Origin: Hymenobacter guriensis
GTDB taxonomy: Bacteria; Bacteroidota; Bacteroidia; Cytophagales; Hymenobacteraceae
DNA length: 64,000 bases
Assembly: GCF_015773195.1 (NCBI RefSeq)
Contig: NZ_JADWYK010000001.1
Span: 124,001-188,000 of the forward strand
Direction: 5' to 3'
A model generated the notes under the pieces. It ran no database searches. It was not told the origin of the DNA and saw only the letters and a list, made by a program, of their open reading frames with translations. This document shows positions 1-8,461 of this stretch, piece by piece (position 1 is the first letter of the stretch; every line of letters starts with the position of its first letter). The position numbers and the translations under genes were made by a program.

Positions 1-64
1 AAGAAACTCTATTCTCATTTTTCTATTCAAAATAAGTTACTGTAACGATATACAACGCAATCAA
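1..64. other. AT-rich intergenic edge
   Basis: The first 64 bases are AT-rich and lie beyond the stop codon of the leftward CtlX-like gene. I see no open frame, hairpin or promoter that I can support here. Confidence 0.5.
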
Positions 65-991
65 TTATACCATTTTCTCCGGCAGAAAGACCTCCGCGAG
101 CATGCAGCGGGCACTGCCACCTCCAATGGTTTCGATGGTGGGAATGGGCAGCGGCAGCAGGTCGCAGTACTGCGCTAGGGTGGTGCGCTGGGCGGGCGTG
201 AGGGCGTCGTGGGCACTCTGCGACATAGCCAGCAGCTCGCGGGCGGTGGCAGGCTGCAGGGTGAGCATGTTGCCGGCAAACCGAGAAACCTGCGCCAGGG
301 AAATGTCGATGATTTCGTGCCCGGTGGCCGTGAGAGAATCTACCACCACTGCCTGCTCGGCGGCATTCCGGATGCTTTCTAGGCACACTACCGCAAATCG
401 GGCGCCGACGCACATCATCACGTTGGTATGGTAGATTTCCTGGCCCTGGGCGTCATGAGCGTGAAAGGCTACGGCGCGGTAGCACAGCTGCTGAGCAACT
501 TCTTGGAACAGTGCCGCGTCGGTGCGGGGCGACAGGCAGGCGTAGGCCACGCGGTGCAGGTGGTCGAAGATGATGCTGCCGGTGCCTTCCAGAAAACGGT
601 TTTGCCGCTCGGAGCCCGATAAATCAATGACCTCTGTTACGGCAAACTGCTCCTGGAGCGCGGCCAAGATATCGGGGCGGCGCTCCAGGCGGCGGTTGGG
701 CGCACACATAGGGTAGAGCAGCACGCGGCCGTCAGGGTGTAGGGTAAGCCAGTTGTTGGGGAAGATGGAATCGGGCGTGTGCGGCGCGGGCGTATCCTCA
801 AACACCAGCACCCGCACGCCGTGGGCCCGGAGCGCAGCTACCACGCCATCGAACTCGGCCCGGGCCCGGCGCTGGATTTCCTCCCCCGAAGCCTCCCTTA
901 TTGCGTTCTGGAAATAGTTGGATTCGGCGGTTTCGGTGTTGAAGCCGAAGCGTGCGGGGCGAACCATGAAAACGGTACGGGCTGATTGCAT
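65..991 (-). CDS. ctlX: CtlX-like citrulline/arginine hydrolase (amidinotransferase superfamily)
   Basis: Predicted cytoplasmic guanidino- or ureido-group hydrolase of the amidinotransferase/deiminase fold, 308 aa, the usual length for the CtlX group. The start is the ATG at 991 (MQSARTVFMVRP), where family similarity begins; the frame stays open upstream but looks unlike protein. Visible family features are DSIFPNNW at 74-81, EGTGS at 135-139, the catalytic-type His188 in IYHTNVMM and the nucleophile-type Cys296 in GGGSARC near the C-terminus. It is divergent from a flavin monooxygenase across a 220-base spacer. The substrate (citrulline, arginine or a relative) is inferred from the family; dimethylarginine is also possible. 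Confidence 0.85.
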   Translation of the reverse strand: MQSARTVFMVRPARFGFNTETAESNYFQNAIREASGEEIQRRARAEFDGVVAALRAHGVRVLVFEDTPAPHTPDSIFPNNWLTLHPDGRVLLYPMCAPNRRLERRPDILAALQEQFAVTEVIDLSGSERQNRFLEGTGSIIFDHLHRVAYACLSPRTDAALFQEVAQQLCYRAVAFHAHDAQGQEIYHTNVMMCVGARFAVVCLESIRNAAEQAVVVDSLTATGHEIIDISLAQVSRFAGNMLTLQPATARELLAMSQSAHDALTPAQRTTLAQYCDLLPLPIPTIETIGGGSARCMLAEVFLPEKMV

Positions 992-1211
992 GAGCGAGGA
1001 CGGGTGAAGGCCGCAAAGAAACGCCCCCGGCGCAACTATTGCGCAAATGCCCTTGCCCTCACCCATATTTTCCGCCTGTTTGTGCCTACTATCCTCCTGG
1101 TTCACATCAAGATGTGATGCAAACCGGCCCGGCTGTTGCGCAACTTTGCAGCGCGGCTGGCTCAACTACCTGCTTCGGCCTGCACTCCGCTTCTTCCAAC
1201 CTTCTTGCGCT

Positions 1212-2783
1212 ATGAAAATGACCTTATCAAACGGCAGAATTGCCATCATTGGAGCCGGGCCGTCGGGGCTGGCGGCCTGCAAATCGGCCCTGGAGGCGGG
1301 CCTGGAGCCGGTGCTCTTCGAGCAGAGCGGCCACCTGGGCGGCCAGTGGAACCAGGGCGCGCCACACAGCGGCGTGTGGAAAGCCATGCACACGAATACC
1401 AGCGCCATCAACACCCGGTTTTCCGACTTCCCGCACACGCCCGGCCTCCCGCTTTTTCCCAACAACCAGGACATTCTGGCGTACCTCGAAAGGTACGCGG
1501 CCCACTTCAATCTGCTCCCGCACCTGCGCCGGCATACGCGCATCAACAAGGTAGCCCGCGGCCCCAAAGGTCAGTTTATTGTGTGGTCGGTGGATGGGCA
1601 GGGTGCGCAGCGGGCCGAGCTGTTTCAGTACGTAATCGTGGCCTCGGGGCGCTACAACAAGCCGCGCTACGCCCAACTGCCGGGCCTCCCGGAGTTTGAA
1701 GGGATGGTGCTACACTCCTTCCATTACCGCCGCAGCGCCGACTTTGCAGGCCAGCGCGTACTCGTCGTTGGCAACAGCATCAGTGGGCTGGAAATTGCCA
1801 GTGAGCTAGCTCAGCGCGCTGATGTGACGGTGCTTTCCTCCTGTCGCAAGCCGCGCTATATCCTCCGAAAAACCCTGAACGGCCGCCCTTCCGACTGCGT
1901 GGCCTTTACGCGGGCCGCCGCTTATACCGGCCAGGCCCTGCCGCCCGCCCAGGCCGCCGAAGGCCTGAAGCAGCTGATTCTGCGCACCTGCGGCAACCCT
2001 GCCGACTTTGGGGCGCCCCGTCCGCAGGAGGATGTGCGGGCCGCCGGCATTTCCATGAACGACCAGTATCTGGATTTGGTGCAGCAGGGCCGGATTCAGC
2101 CGTACGGGGCCGTGGCGCATTTTACCGCCTCGGGTGTGGTGTTTCAGGATGGCAGCCAAGCCAACATTGATGCCGTGATTCTGGCTACGGGCTTCGACCT
2201 GAACCTGCCTTTCCTGAGCGACGATATCCGGGAAACCATCCAGGCCGGCCCCGACCACATCGACCTGCATCATCATACCTTCCACCCCTGCCTGCCCAAC
2301 CTGGCATTCATTGGCTTGTTTCCGCAGGCGGGGCCGTATTTCCCGGTGGTAGAGCTGCAGGCCCGCTGGATAGCGGCGTGCTGGAGTGGTGCCCGTGCGC
2401 TGCCTTCGCGCGAGCAGATGGAAGCCGGCCTGGCTGAGTTCCGCGCCTTCCGGCAGGTGCGCTACGAAACCAGCCTGCACGAAATGGCAACGCGGCTGGC
2501 TGCCAACGTTGGCGTGGTCCCGTCGCTGGAACGCTACCCTGAGTTGGCTCAGGAGCTGCTCTTCGGCCCGCTCACGCCCGCGCAGTTCCGCCTCGAAGGC
2601 CCCCACGCCCAACCCGGCTCCCTCGCCGACTACCGGGAATGCCTGCGGCAGATTGGCTGCACCGCGCCGGCCCCACCCACTGAGGAGCAGATAGCCCATC
2701 TGCAAATACTGGCCGAGGCCCTGCCCCACGAAAAGGCGCTGCAGGATTTAGCCCGGGAGCTGCAGGCCGAGCCGGTATTGTAA
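1212..2783 (+). CDS. flavin-containing monooxygenase
   Basis: FAD- and NADPH-dependent monooxygenase of the FMO / Baeyer-Villiger type, 523 aa. The start is set at the ATG at 1212 (MKMTLSNGR), shortly before the first dinucleotide fold; the 55 residues that could be added upstream are low-quality sequence. Motifs in order: GAGPSG (14-19) for FAD, an FMO signature FEGMVLHSFHY at about 162-172 matching FxGxxxHxxxY, a second nucleotide site VVGNSISG at about 186-193 for NADPH, and ATGFDLN at about 328. Substrate is unknown; such enzymes oxygenate soft N or S atoms or ketones. It stands alone and ends at a hairpin shared with the convergent PAP2 gene. Confidence 0.88.
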   Translation: MKMTLSNGRIAIIGAGPSGLAACKSALEAGLEPVLFEQSGHLGGQWNQGAPHSGVWKAMHTNTSAINTRFSDFPHTPGLPLFPNNQDILAYLERYAAHFNLLPHLRRHTRINKVARGPKGQFIVWSVDGQGAQRAELFQYVIVASGRYNKPRYAQLPGLPEFEGMVLHSFHYRRSADFAGQRVLVVGNSISGLEIASELAQRADVTVLSSCRKPRYILRKTLNGRPSDCVAFTRAAAYTGQALPPAQAAEGLKQLILRTCGNPADFGAPRPQEDVRAAGISMNDQYLDLVQQGRIQPYGAVAHFTASGVVFQDGSQANIDAVILATGFDLNLPFLSDDIRETIQAGPDHIDLHHHTFHPCLPNLAFIGLFPQAGPYFPVVELQARWIAACWSGARALPSREQMEAGLAEFRAFRQVRYETSLHEMATRLAANVGVVPSLERYPELAQELLFGPLTPAQFRLEGPHAQPGSLADYRECLRQIGCTAPAPPTEEQIAHLQILAEALPHEKALQDLARELQAEPVL

Positions 2784-2801
2784 CAATCAACCAGACAGAA
2801 A

Positions 2802-2832
2802 AAGGGGTTTGCCAGATAGTGGTAAACCCCTT
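2802..2832. terminator. bidirectional hairpin terminator between convergent genes
   Basis: Perfect 9-bp arms AAGGGGTTT (2802-2810) and AAACCCCTT (2824-2832), with a T-run on the minus strand (read from the A-run just before the left arm). It lies between the stops of the FMO gene (+) and the PAP2 gene (-) and probably serves mainly the latter. Confidence 0.75.
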
Positions 2833-2874
2833 CTTAGTAGCGCCTGCGGCCTTTTACAGAGGCTGGCTGGTTTC

Positions 2875-3708
2875 TTACAGGGCCTTGGTAAGCAGCAGCC
2901 CGCCGTAGGCATGCCCATTCGCGTTCAGACCCTGAACCGGCACCAGCGAAACGCCCGTGCGGCCGCCGGTTTTGTGCAGCTGCGGCACCACAATACCCAT
3001 GGTGGCGCCCAGCGCATAGCCGACCAGGTTATCGGAGAGGAAGTGCTTGCCGGCCTCGATGCGGTAGTAGGCTACAGCAGCCGGCACCAGCGCCGCCGCG
3101 CCCCAAACAAAAGGCTCAGCCGGGGAGTCGGGGTTGAAGTCGTGGAAAACCTTGGCGGCGAAGAACGTGGCAGTGGCCGTGTGGGCGGTATGGCCCGCGA
3201 AAAACGAGTTGGTGGCAATGCGGCTGCCACGCTTATTTTCCGCGCCCTCGGAGCCGTAGAGAAAAGGCCGGTAGCGCGTCACGGTGCCCACCGACATGGT
3301 GAAAACGGCATCGGTGGCCAGCATGGTTTGCAGATACAGAGCAGCCACCTGTCCGTAGCGGCCGCGGGCCTTATCGTTCAAAGCTAGCAAGCCCGGCGCT
3401 ACCACCAGAGAGCCGTAGCATAGCACGTCACTGTTCAGTTGGGCCTGGTCGCTGTAGTTGCCGGCCGCAAACCGGTCGAACTTGGGAACATCGTTTTTGT
3501 CGAGGGCGGCCAGCTGCGCGGGAGTCAGGCCATTTTTCTGCCGCACCAGGTAAAGCCCCAGCCCACTGACGGCCCCCCGCCCCACGGTGATGGGCGCATC
3601 CACCACGAAGCGCGTGCGGTACGGGGAATCGGCCTGCTGGGCCTGGGCGGCGGGCCCTGCCGACAGCCACAGGGAAACGGTCAGCAAAAGCGAGGAAAGT
3701 AGTTTCAT
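2875..3708 (-). CDS. PAP2-family phosphatase, exported
   Basis: Membrane or periplasmic acid phosphatase of the PAP2 / lipid phosphatase superfamily, 277 aa. The ATG at 3708 gives a clear signal peptide (MKLLSSLLLTVSLWLSAGPAAQAQ). The three phosphatase motifs are visible: an RP pair at 147-148 in TRYRPFLYG, the NSFFAGHTA block with the catalytic-type His173, and YRIEAGKHFLSD with R216, H222 and D226. The middle motif has SFFAGH instead of the common PSGH, as in many Bacteroidota members. Substrate (phosphatidic acid, undecaprenyl diphosphate or another phosphoester) cannot be told from sequence. Confidence 0.85.
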   Translation of the reverse strand: MKLLSSLLLTVSLWLSAGPAAQAQQADSPYRTRFVVDAPITVGRGAVSGLGLYLVRQKNGLTPAQLAALDKNDVPKFDRFAAGNYSDQAQLNSDVLCYGSLVVAPGLLALNDKARGRYGQVAALYLQTMLATDAVFTMSVGTVTRYRPFLYGSEGAENKRGSRIATNSFFAGHTAHTATATFFAAKVFHDFNPDSPAEPFVWGAAALVPAAVAYYRIEAGKHFLSDNLVGYALGATMGIVVPQLHKTGGRTGVSLVPVQGLNANGHAYGGLLLTKAL

Positions 3709-3807
3709 GAGCGGTAAGTATGGTTGCCGCTGAAACGAGAAATGACCAGGGCAGGTTAGCCCCGGCGGAAAGCCGGATTGTGCGGGCCGTGGCCCGCACA
3801 AACAAAA

Positions 3808-3835
3808 AAAGAGCAGACCAATTGGCCTGCTCTTT
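3808..3835 (-). terminator. terminator of the cold-shock gene
   Basis: Perfect 9-bp arms AAAGAGCAG (3808-3816) and CTGCTCTTT (3827-3835) around a 10-base loop, followed on the minus strand by a seven-T run. It sits 27 bases after the cold-shock stop codon. A second short perfect hairpin (TGCGGGCC / GGCCCGCA, 3781-3798) lies just beyond it. Confidence 0.85.
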
Positions 3836-3861
3836 ATACTTCCTGGGGAAGTACGCGGTAA

Positions 3862-4053
3862 TTAAGCGCGACGCACTTTTACTGCGCTCAGGCCTTTACG
3901 GCCTTCTTCCACTTCGAACTCAACTTTGTCGTTGTCGCGGATTTCGTCGATCAGACCGGTTACGTGGACGAATACGTCCTGGCCGGTAGATGAGTCATTG
4001 ATGAAACCAAAACCTTTGGTCTCATTGAAGAATTTTACGGTTCCTGTTGCCAT
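3862..4053 (-). CDS. cold-shock domain protein
   Basis: Single cold-shock domain protein, 63 aa, a small nucleic-acid-binding beta barrel that acts as an RNA chaperone in the cytoplasm. RNP-1 is seen as KGFGFI (13-18) and RNP-2 as VFVHV (27-31), and the start MATGTVKFF is standard. A TAnnTTTG-type promoter at 4150-4157 would give a leader of roughly 90 bases, in line with the long untranslated leaders typical of csp genes. A strong terminator follows. Which csp paralogue it is cannot be decided. Confidence 0.95.
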   Translation of the reverse strand: MATGTVKFFNETKGFGFINDSSTGQDVFVHVTGLIDEIRDNDKVEFEVEEGRKGLSAVKVRRA

Positions 4054-4629
4054 GATGCTTTAGGAAAAAGGTGAAAGTGAAGCAACTGACAACGGAACTC
4101 TACAATTAAGCAATGGTAGCGACACGAGGCAACTTGCCTTAAAACAATGCAAACGTACGGCTTTATTTCCGGAATGACTGCCCCAAGCGGACAATCCCCG
4201 GCACCAGACGGTTACGGGCGGCTAACGGGCAGCCCGCGCTTTAGGTTCAAACTCTTTTCCTCTAAGTCCTTATTTCCGGTTGATAGCTGCCCTTTTCACC
4301 ACTTGTTTCCCTGCTTAAAACCGCCGCGGGCTCCCGGCTTACCCGGCGCGGGCCGGCGGCCAAATACCTGTCTTTATGCTATATAACCAGCAGACACTAT
4401 ACCCGAAAGCCTATACCACCGTAGCCTCCGCCTGCTGCGCCACGGCCTGAAGTTGGCCCTACAGCTTTTTCTGCCCACCCGCATGAAACCAACCAGACAA
4501 GTAACAGGCCACGGCCTGGGAATCGGAAAAAGAAAAGTTGAACAACCGCGGTTTTCCAGGGTAGCGGGGACGGAAAGAGGGTTAAAACGGCGGTACCGAG
4601 TAGAGCAGCAAGGAACGGAGCAGCGGAAA
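4054..4629. other. intergenic region, cold-shock leader plus unassigned DNA
   Basis: This 576-base gap holds the presumed leader and promoter of the cold-shock gene at its left end. The rest (about 4160-4629) has only short shadow frames without recognisable protein character, no tRNA-like fold and no strong hairpin that I can see. A small RNA cannot be excluded. Confidence 0.5.
4150..4157 (-). promoter_or_regulatory. putative promoter -7 element of the cold-shock gene
   Basis: On the minus strand this reads TACGTTTG, a perfect match to the Bacteroidota TAnnTTTG element. No well-spaced -33 TTG is seen; the nearest TTG is about 26 bases upstream, longer than the usual 19-21. Confidence 0.45.
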
Positions 4630-4899
4630 TCAGCGCAGGTATTCCCGGCCCGCAATGCCCGTGGGAGCCTGGCTCATTACCTGTTTGGCCAGTGGGGTCA
4701 TGTGTTTCTCAGGATCAGCAGCGGCCACATCGGCCAGGAAAAGCACCGCTTCGGCTTCGGTTAGGCGCAGGGCCATTTCGTACCAGGCACTGGTGCCGCA
4801 TACCACCTGCAGGTAGTACGCGCCCGTAGCCTCGTCGTGCAGCAGGCTATACATCCAGGGAATATTTTTGTAGAGCGTGGTCATTTTTCGGGTGTTCAT
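4630..4899 (-). CDS. small hypothetical protein
   Basis: Unrecognised 89-aa protein; the start is placed at the ATG at 4899 (MNTRKMTTLYKN), with ATG 4884 as an alternative. The chain looks like genuine protein, with a mixed aromatic N-terminal half (IPWMYSLLHDE, YYLQVV) and an acidic/alanine-rich helix-prone centre, and there is no signal peptide or membrane segment. It stands alone between the cold-shock gene and the PAS kinase. No function is proposed. Confidence 0.55.
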   Translation of the reverse strand: MNTRKMTTLYKNIPWMYSLLHDEATGAYYLQVVCGTSAWYEMALRLTEAEAVLFLADVAAADPEKHMTPLAKQVMSQAPTGIAGREYLR

Positions 4900-5122
4900 A
4901 GCTGGCGTGGGTAAGGCGGTACGGTTTTCGGGTGGCAAGTACATCAGTCTGCCTTTGCCCGGGTAGAAACCAGCGGGCGGAGCACTCTGGCGTGGTGGAT
5001 ATCACCAAAGCGCAATCAGCCGTATCTTGCCGAAAGCAGTATATTCTGTTTCCGCGAATATATACTACCTGGCACCCACGCAGCCCCGCACTTTTCGGTC
5101 CCGTGGTCCTACCCTTCTCTGC

Positions 5123-6211
5123 ATGTCAACCTATTACTCTTTTCTCCGCCCGCTCATCGAAGGCAGCCATGCCGTGTACTTTGTGTATCACCTGCAGGAG
5201 CAGCGCGTGCTCTACGTGAGTGCCGGCTATGAGGACCTCACCGGCGACCCGGCCAGCCATGTAGCCGAGGACTTGCCCTTCTGGCTGGAGCGCCTGCACC
5301 CCGACGACCGGCAGTACCTGCGCCACCGGCTTGCCGAGGCCGCCCCCGGCGAAGTGGTGCAGAACGTGGAGCTGCGCCTGGCCCGGGCTGACGACCGCCC
5401 GCAATGGCTGCGCCTGGCGGCCTGCCAGCTGCCCCAGCCCGAGGGCCATACCCTGCTCAGCGGCCGGCTCGAAGACATAACCCGGGCCAAGGAAATGGAT
5501 ATCAATTCCCAGAAATTCAACACCAAGAAAAACGCTACCCTCGAAATTCTTTCTCACGACCTGACTACCCCCTTGGTACTCATCCAGCAGCTCACCGAGC
5601 AGCTCACCGAGGAAATGGACGGCGCCCTCACGCCCACCACCCAGCACCTACTGCACCTGATGGAGCGCACCAGCCGGCAGGGCCTCAACCTTATCCGCGA
5701 CTTCGTGGACAATGAGTTTCTGGAATCGGCCAACGTGCTGCTGAAGTGGGAACGGGCCGACTTTGTGGCCTGGATGCGCACCACCCTGGAGGAGTACGAG
5801 CGCGCCACCCAGCACCTGCACGTGCTGGTAAGCCTGGAGGCACCCGCCGGGCCGCTCTACGCCCACCTCGATATCAACAAGTTTCAGCAGGTCATCAACA
5901 ACCTGCTCAGCAACGCCCTCAAGTTTACGCCGGATGGGGGCCGCGTGGAGGTACGCGTGGAGGACCGGGGCATGCGCCTGCGCGTCATCATCACCGATAC
6001 GGGCATTGGCATTCCCAGCCAGCTGCAGCCCGTGCTCTTCGAGAAGTTCACGCCCGCCCGCCGGCCCGGCCTGCGCGGCGAGAAAACCACCGGCCTGGGT
6101 ATGTCGGTGATTAAGACGATTGTAGAGCTGCACGAAGGGCGCATCTGGGTGGAAAGCACCGAGGGCCAGGGCAGCACCTTCACGCTGGAAATACCCACCC
6201 TGCCGGCGTAA
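5123..6211 (+). CDS. PAS-domain sensor histidine kinase
   Basis: Soluble two-component sensor kinase, 362 aa. Domains in order: a PAS fold (about 1-125, ending in the GRLEDIT element), a HisKA dimerisation helix with phospho-acceptor His145 in EILSHDLTTPL, and an HATPase_c domain with the N box QQVINNLLSNALKF (255-268), G1 DTGIGI (292-297) and G2 GEKTTGLGMS (319-328). There are no membrane segments, so the signal is probably intracellular or sensed by PAS. The ATG at 5123 is preferred because the 32 upstream residues lack homology character. No partner response regulator is adjacent, so it is an orphan in this window. Confidence 0.9.
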   Translation: MSTYYSFLRPLIEGSHAVYFVYHLQEQRVLYVSAGYEDLTGDPASHVAEDLPFWLERLHPDDRQYLRHRLAEAAPGEVVQNVELRLARADDRPQWLRLAACQLPQPEGHTLLSGRLEDITRAKEMDINSQKFNTKKNATLEILSHDLTTPLVLIQQLTEQLTEEMDGALTPTTQHLLHLMERTSRQGLNLIRDFVDNEFLESANVLLKWERADFVAWMRTTLEEYERATQHLHVLVSLEAPAGPLYAHLDINKFQQVINNLLSNALKFTPDGGRVEVRVEDRGMRLRVIITDTGIGIPSQLQPVLFEKFTPARRPGLRGEKTTGLGMSVIKTIVELHEGRIWVESTEGQGSTFTLEIPTLPA

Positions 6212-6265
6212 TGGGCTGGACTCTCTCAGGCTATGAGTTGCCGCTGTTATTAAGCAGATAAACTT

Positions 6266-6709
6266 ATGACAATTTCATTTGACTTGGACGATACCCTCAT
6301 TCCAGCGTCAAAGATTTTTCCTACAGAAGAGCAAAACTGGCTGCTAAGGCTACTCGGAATCGAGAAAGTAAGAAAAGGAACAGTTGGTCTTTTGAAGGAG
6401 CTGAAGTCACGTGGCCATACAATCTATATCTATACAACTTCATATCGGTCAACGCGAAAGATACTGTTGACTTTTCATCTGTATGGCATACCTATCGACA
6501 GGTTTATCAATCAGGAGCACCACAACAATAAACTAAAAGAACACAGAAACAGGACATCTAAATATCCTCCTGCCTTTGGTATAGACGTTCACGTTGATGA
6601 CTTACCTGGAGTAAAAATGGAGGGTGAGCTTTATAATTTCAGGACAATCATTATCGACCCGCAAGACAGCAATTGGACTGAAACAGTATTAAGAGCCATG
6701 GGCGAATGA
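6266..6709 (+). CDS. HAD-superfamily hydrolase
   Basis: Small HAD-type phosphatase-like protein, 147 aa. Motif I is FDLDDTL with D6 and D8, motif II is probably TTS (57-59) after a hydrophobic strand IYIY, and the motif IV-like acid pair is D111-D112 in VHVDDLPG. There is no large cap, so it belongs to the capless or small-cap HADs. Base composition is clearly lower in GC than the neighbours and codon use differs, which suggests acquisition by transfer together with the YcxB-like gene at 7544. Substrate unknown. Confidence 0.75.
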   Translation: MTISFDLDDTLIPASKIFPTEEQNWLLRLLGIEKVRKGTVGLLKELKSRGHTIYIYTTSYRSTRKILLTFHLYGIPIDRFINQEHHNNKLKEHRNRTSKYPPAFGIDVHVDDLPGVKMEGELYNFRTIIIDPQDSNWTETVLRAMGE

Positions 6710-6846
6710 AAAACTGTAGCTATACCAACCCTAGCTTATCATAACTGACAGTTAATAGAAGGCCATGATGCTTTAAGGTTAACCCTGGACTTTTTTGCTT
6801 ATATCAGGTTGGGAAGTAAGCATGCTCATAATTAGCTTCCTACTCA

Positions 6847-7037
6847 AAAGCGCGCCGCCGTAACCGTCCGGCAAGGCGCTTATGCATAGAATAATTATGC
6901 TACACGGCCGTTGAGGACATGGCTGCTTTGGAGAAATTTTCTTCACGAGTTCTTGCAGCACTTTGCCAAGGGCGCCCACGTTCGGGTACACCGGGCAATG
7001 GTCTAGGTTAGCGCCGCTTCTGCCAACTGCATCAGCG
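6847..7037 (-). pseudogene. fabD: decayed copy of the 3' end of fabD with its terminator
   Basis: This stretch aligns base for base with the 3' end of the intact fabD gene 1.6 kb to the right (8461-8807), in the same orientation. Translated pieces still readable are CPVYPNVGA (fabD: CPVYQNVDA) and GKVLQELVKKISP (fabD: GKVLQGLVKKIAP). Two internal deletions are visible: about 125 bases, and exactly 28 bases between two CGGGCAA repeats of fabD. The left end (6847-6885) is a degraded version of the fabD terminator that has lost its T-run. The copy cannot make a protein. Confidence 0.85.
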
Positions 7038-7394
7038 CTTCGGGGCGGCCAACGTTACCAACATCACGGACGCCAAGCTGCACCTGGTCGCCACCATGCG
7101 GGTGAAGCAGGGCCGCAAGTACCTGGCCGAGTATACCGACGCCGGCCTCACGGCAGCGCTACTGGACGCGGTAGAAACCCGGAACGAGGCCTTTGTAGAT
7201 GGCCTGGCCGACCGCAAGGAAGTCGAAAGCACCCGCGCCAACGCCACGCAGGCGCGCATCCGGTTTGCCAACGGCCTCTACCGGCAGCTGGTGCAGCTTT
7301 GCGCTACCGGCGAGGCCTGCTGGCGCCTCACCGACGCGGCCAAGCCGCCGAGTACGTGGCAGCTCCCACTCCCGCCACGCCGGCTGCGGGGTAG
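7038..7394 (+). pseudogene. truncated, frameshifted remnant of an unknown gene
   Basis: From 7038 one frame reads as convincing protein (TNITDAKLHLVATMRV ... RLTDAAK) up to about 7344, with no start codon at its left junction, where it abuts the fabD remnant. At 7344-7346 loss of a single G shifts the frame: the natural continuation (AAEYVAAPTPATPAAG, then a stop at 7392-7394) lies in the next frame, while the original frame runs on as nonsense to 7422. An ATG at 7096 could still express a shortened product. The family is not recognised. Confidence 0.6.
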
Positions 7395-7543
7395 TGGAGT
7401 AGAGGTTTTGAGGTCTTATTGATTTTGAGCGCAACGTCTGTATGGTTGGCAGGCTTTGCGCTCGTATCTTGTGGGGAAAGTTGCTCGCTACATGGGGTGA
7501 TGAGGCAGATGATATAGACAAGATTTAACAACACCATACCAAA
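7395..7543. other. spacer with small hairpin upstream of YcxB-like gene
   Basis: The spacer has a perfect 8-bp inverted repeat GAGCGCAA (7427-7434) / TTGCGCTC (7456-7463) with a 21-base loop. Nothing else is recognised. Confidence 0.35.
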
Positions 7544-8032
7544 ATGAATGACTTTTCCATTACGACACGTTTAACCACAAATGAGTATGTTAAAATCATG
7601 TTTATCGGACTTTACAGAAAACCCGCATTTATACTTGCGACAATTTTAGGCTTTTACTACGTAACAACTATCAGTCTTGACTATTTAAATATAATTGACT
7701 GGTATAATAACACACCAGTTTTTGAAATTCTTTGCGGCGCATTTCTTTTGTTAGCACCGACGTTGATTACATTTATTTCTATTAGACAATTTTTATCAAA
7801 TCCAAATTTTCAAAATAACATAACATACTCATTTAGCGACAATGGCTTTACTTGCCAAGGCTTTACTTTCAAAAGCGAATTTGTGTGGCAACACATTACA
7901 AAACAAAAAGAGCTTGGAAAATTCCTTATTTTATATCACAACAAGAAGTTTGGCAACTTCATTGACAAGACGAAATTAACAGCAGAGCAATTAAATTACA
8001 TAAAATCAAAAGTTATATCTAAGAGCAAATAA
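7544..8032 (+). CDS. YcxB-like membrane protein
   Basis: 162-aa protein with two predicted membrane segments close together (about 24-47 and 60-82) and a C-terminal soluble part that has the YcxB-type layout: an antiparallel stretch with FTCQGFTFKSEFVWQHI, then a Lys-rich tail. YcxB-like proteins have no established function. The gene is strongly AT-rich compared with the GC-rich surroundings, so horizontal acquisition is likely. It is followed by an NTF2-like gene after 51 bases. Confidence 0.65.
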   Translation: MNDFSITTRLTTNEYVKIMFIGLYRKPAFILATILGFYYVTTISLDYLNIIDWYNNTPVFEILCGAFLLLAPTLITFISIRQFLSNPNFQNNITYSFSDNGFTCQGFTFKSEFVWQHITKQKELGKFLILYHNKKFGNFIDKTKLTAEQLNYIKSKVISKSK

Positions 8033-8083
8033 ATTAATTAGCGAAATATGATTACGCCACTGTTTCAACGTTGTGTACAAATC

Positions 8084-8431
8084 ATGAAAAATCAAGACTT
8101 AATTAGCAAAGCCTACGCAGCCTTCAACGCCCGAGACATTGATGCGGCGCTTACTACCATGCACCCCGAGGTGCAATGGCCCAAAGCGTTTGAAGGCGGG
8201 TACGTGAGTGGGCACAATGAAATAAGGAATTATTGGACGAGGCAGTGGGCCGAAATAAACCCCACAGTCGAGCCTACTGGCTTCACGGAGAGGCCAGACG
8301 GAACGCTGGAAATTGCTGTTCACCAAATCGTGAAGGACTTGCAGGGCGCGGTGTTGTTTGACGGCACCGTAAAGCATATCTACACCGTGCAGGAAGGCTT
8401 GCTGCGGCGCATGGATATTGAACTGGTGTAG
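8084..8431 (+). CDS. NTF2-like / SnoaL-like domain protein
   Basis: 115-aa protein with the cone-shaped NTF2-like fold pattern: an N-terminal helix with the AYAAFNARDIDAAL signature, then HPEVQWP, a conserved Trp/Arg helix (RNYWTRQW) and a terminal beta sheet (HIYTVQEGLLRRMDIEL). Such proteins bind or isomerise small hydrophobic ligands, and many have no known function. I prefer the ATG at 8084, where the fold begins; ATG 8048 would add 12 residues. GC content is near the local norm, unlike the gene before it. A shared terminator separates it from fabD. Confidence 0.75.
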   Translation: MKNQDLISKAYAAFNARDIDAALTTMHPEVQWPKAFEGGYVSGHNEIRNYWTRQWAEINPTVEPTGFTERPDGTLEIAVHQIVKDLQGAVLFDGTVKHIYTVQEGLLRRMDIELV

Positions 8432-8461
8432 CTATGTACTGTTGATGAGCGGCCTTCACAC

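Noticed and set aside
3781..3798. Short perfect palindrome as a possible REP-like repeat
   Set aside because: It is only 18 bases, next to a stronger terminator, and I see no second copy in the window.
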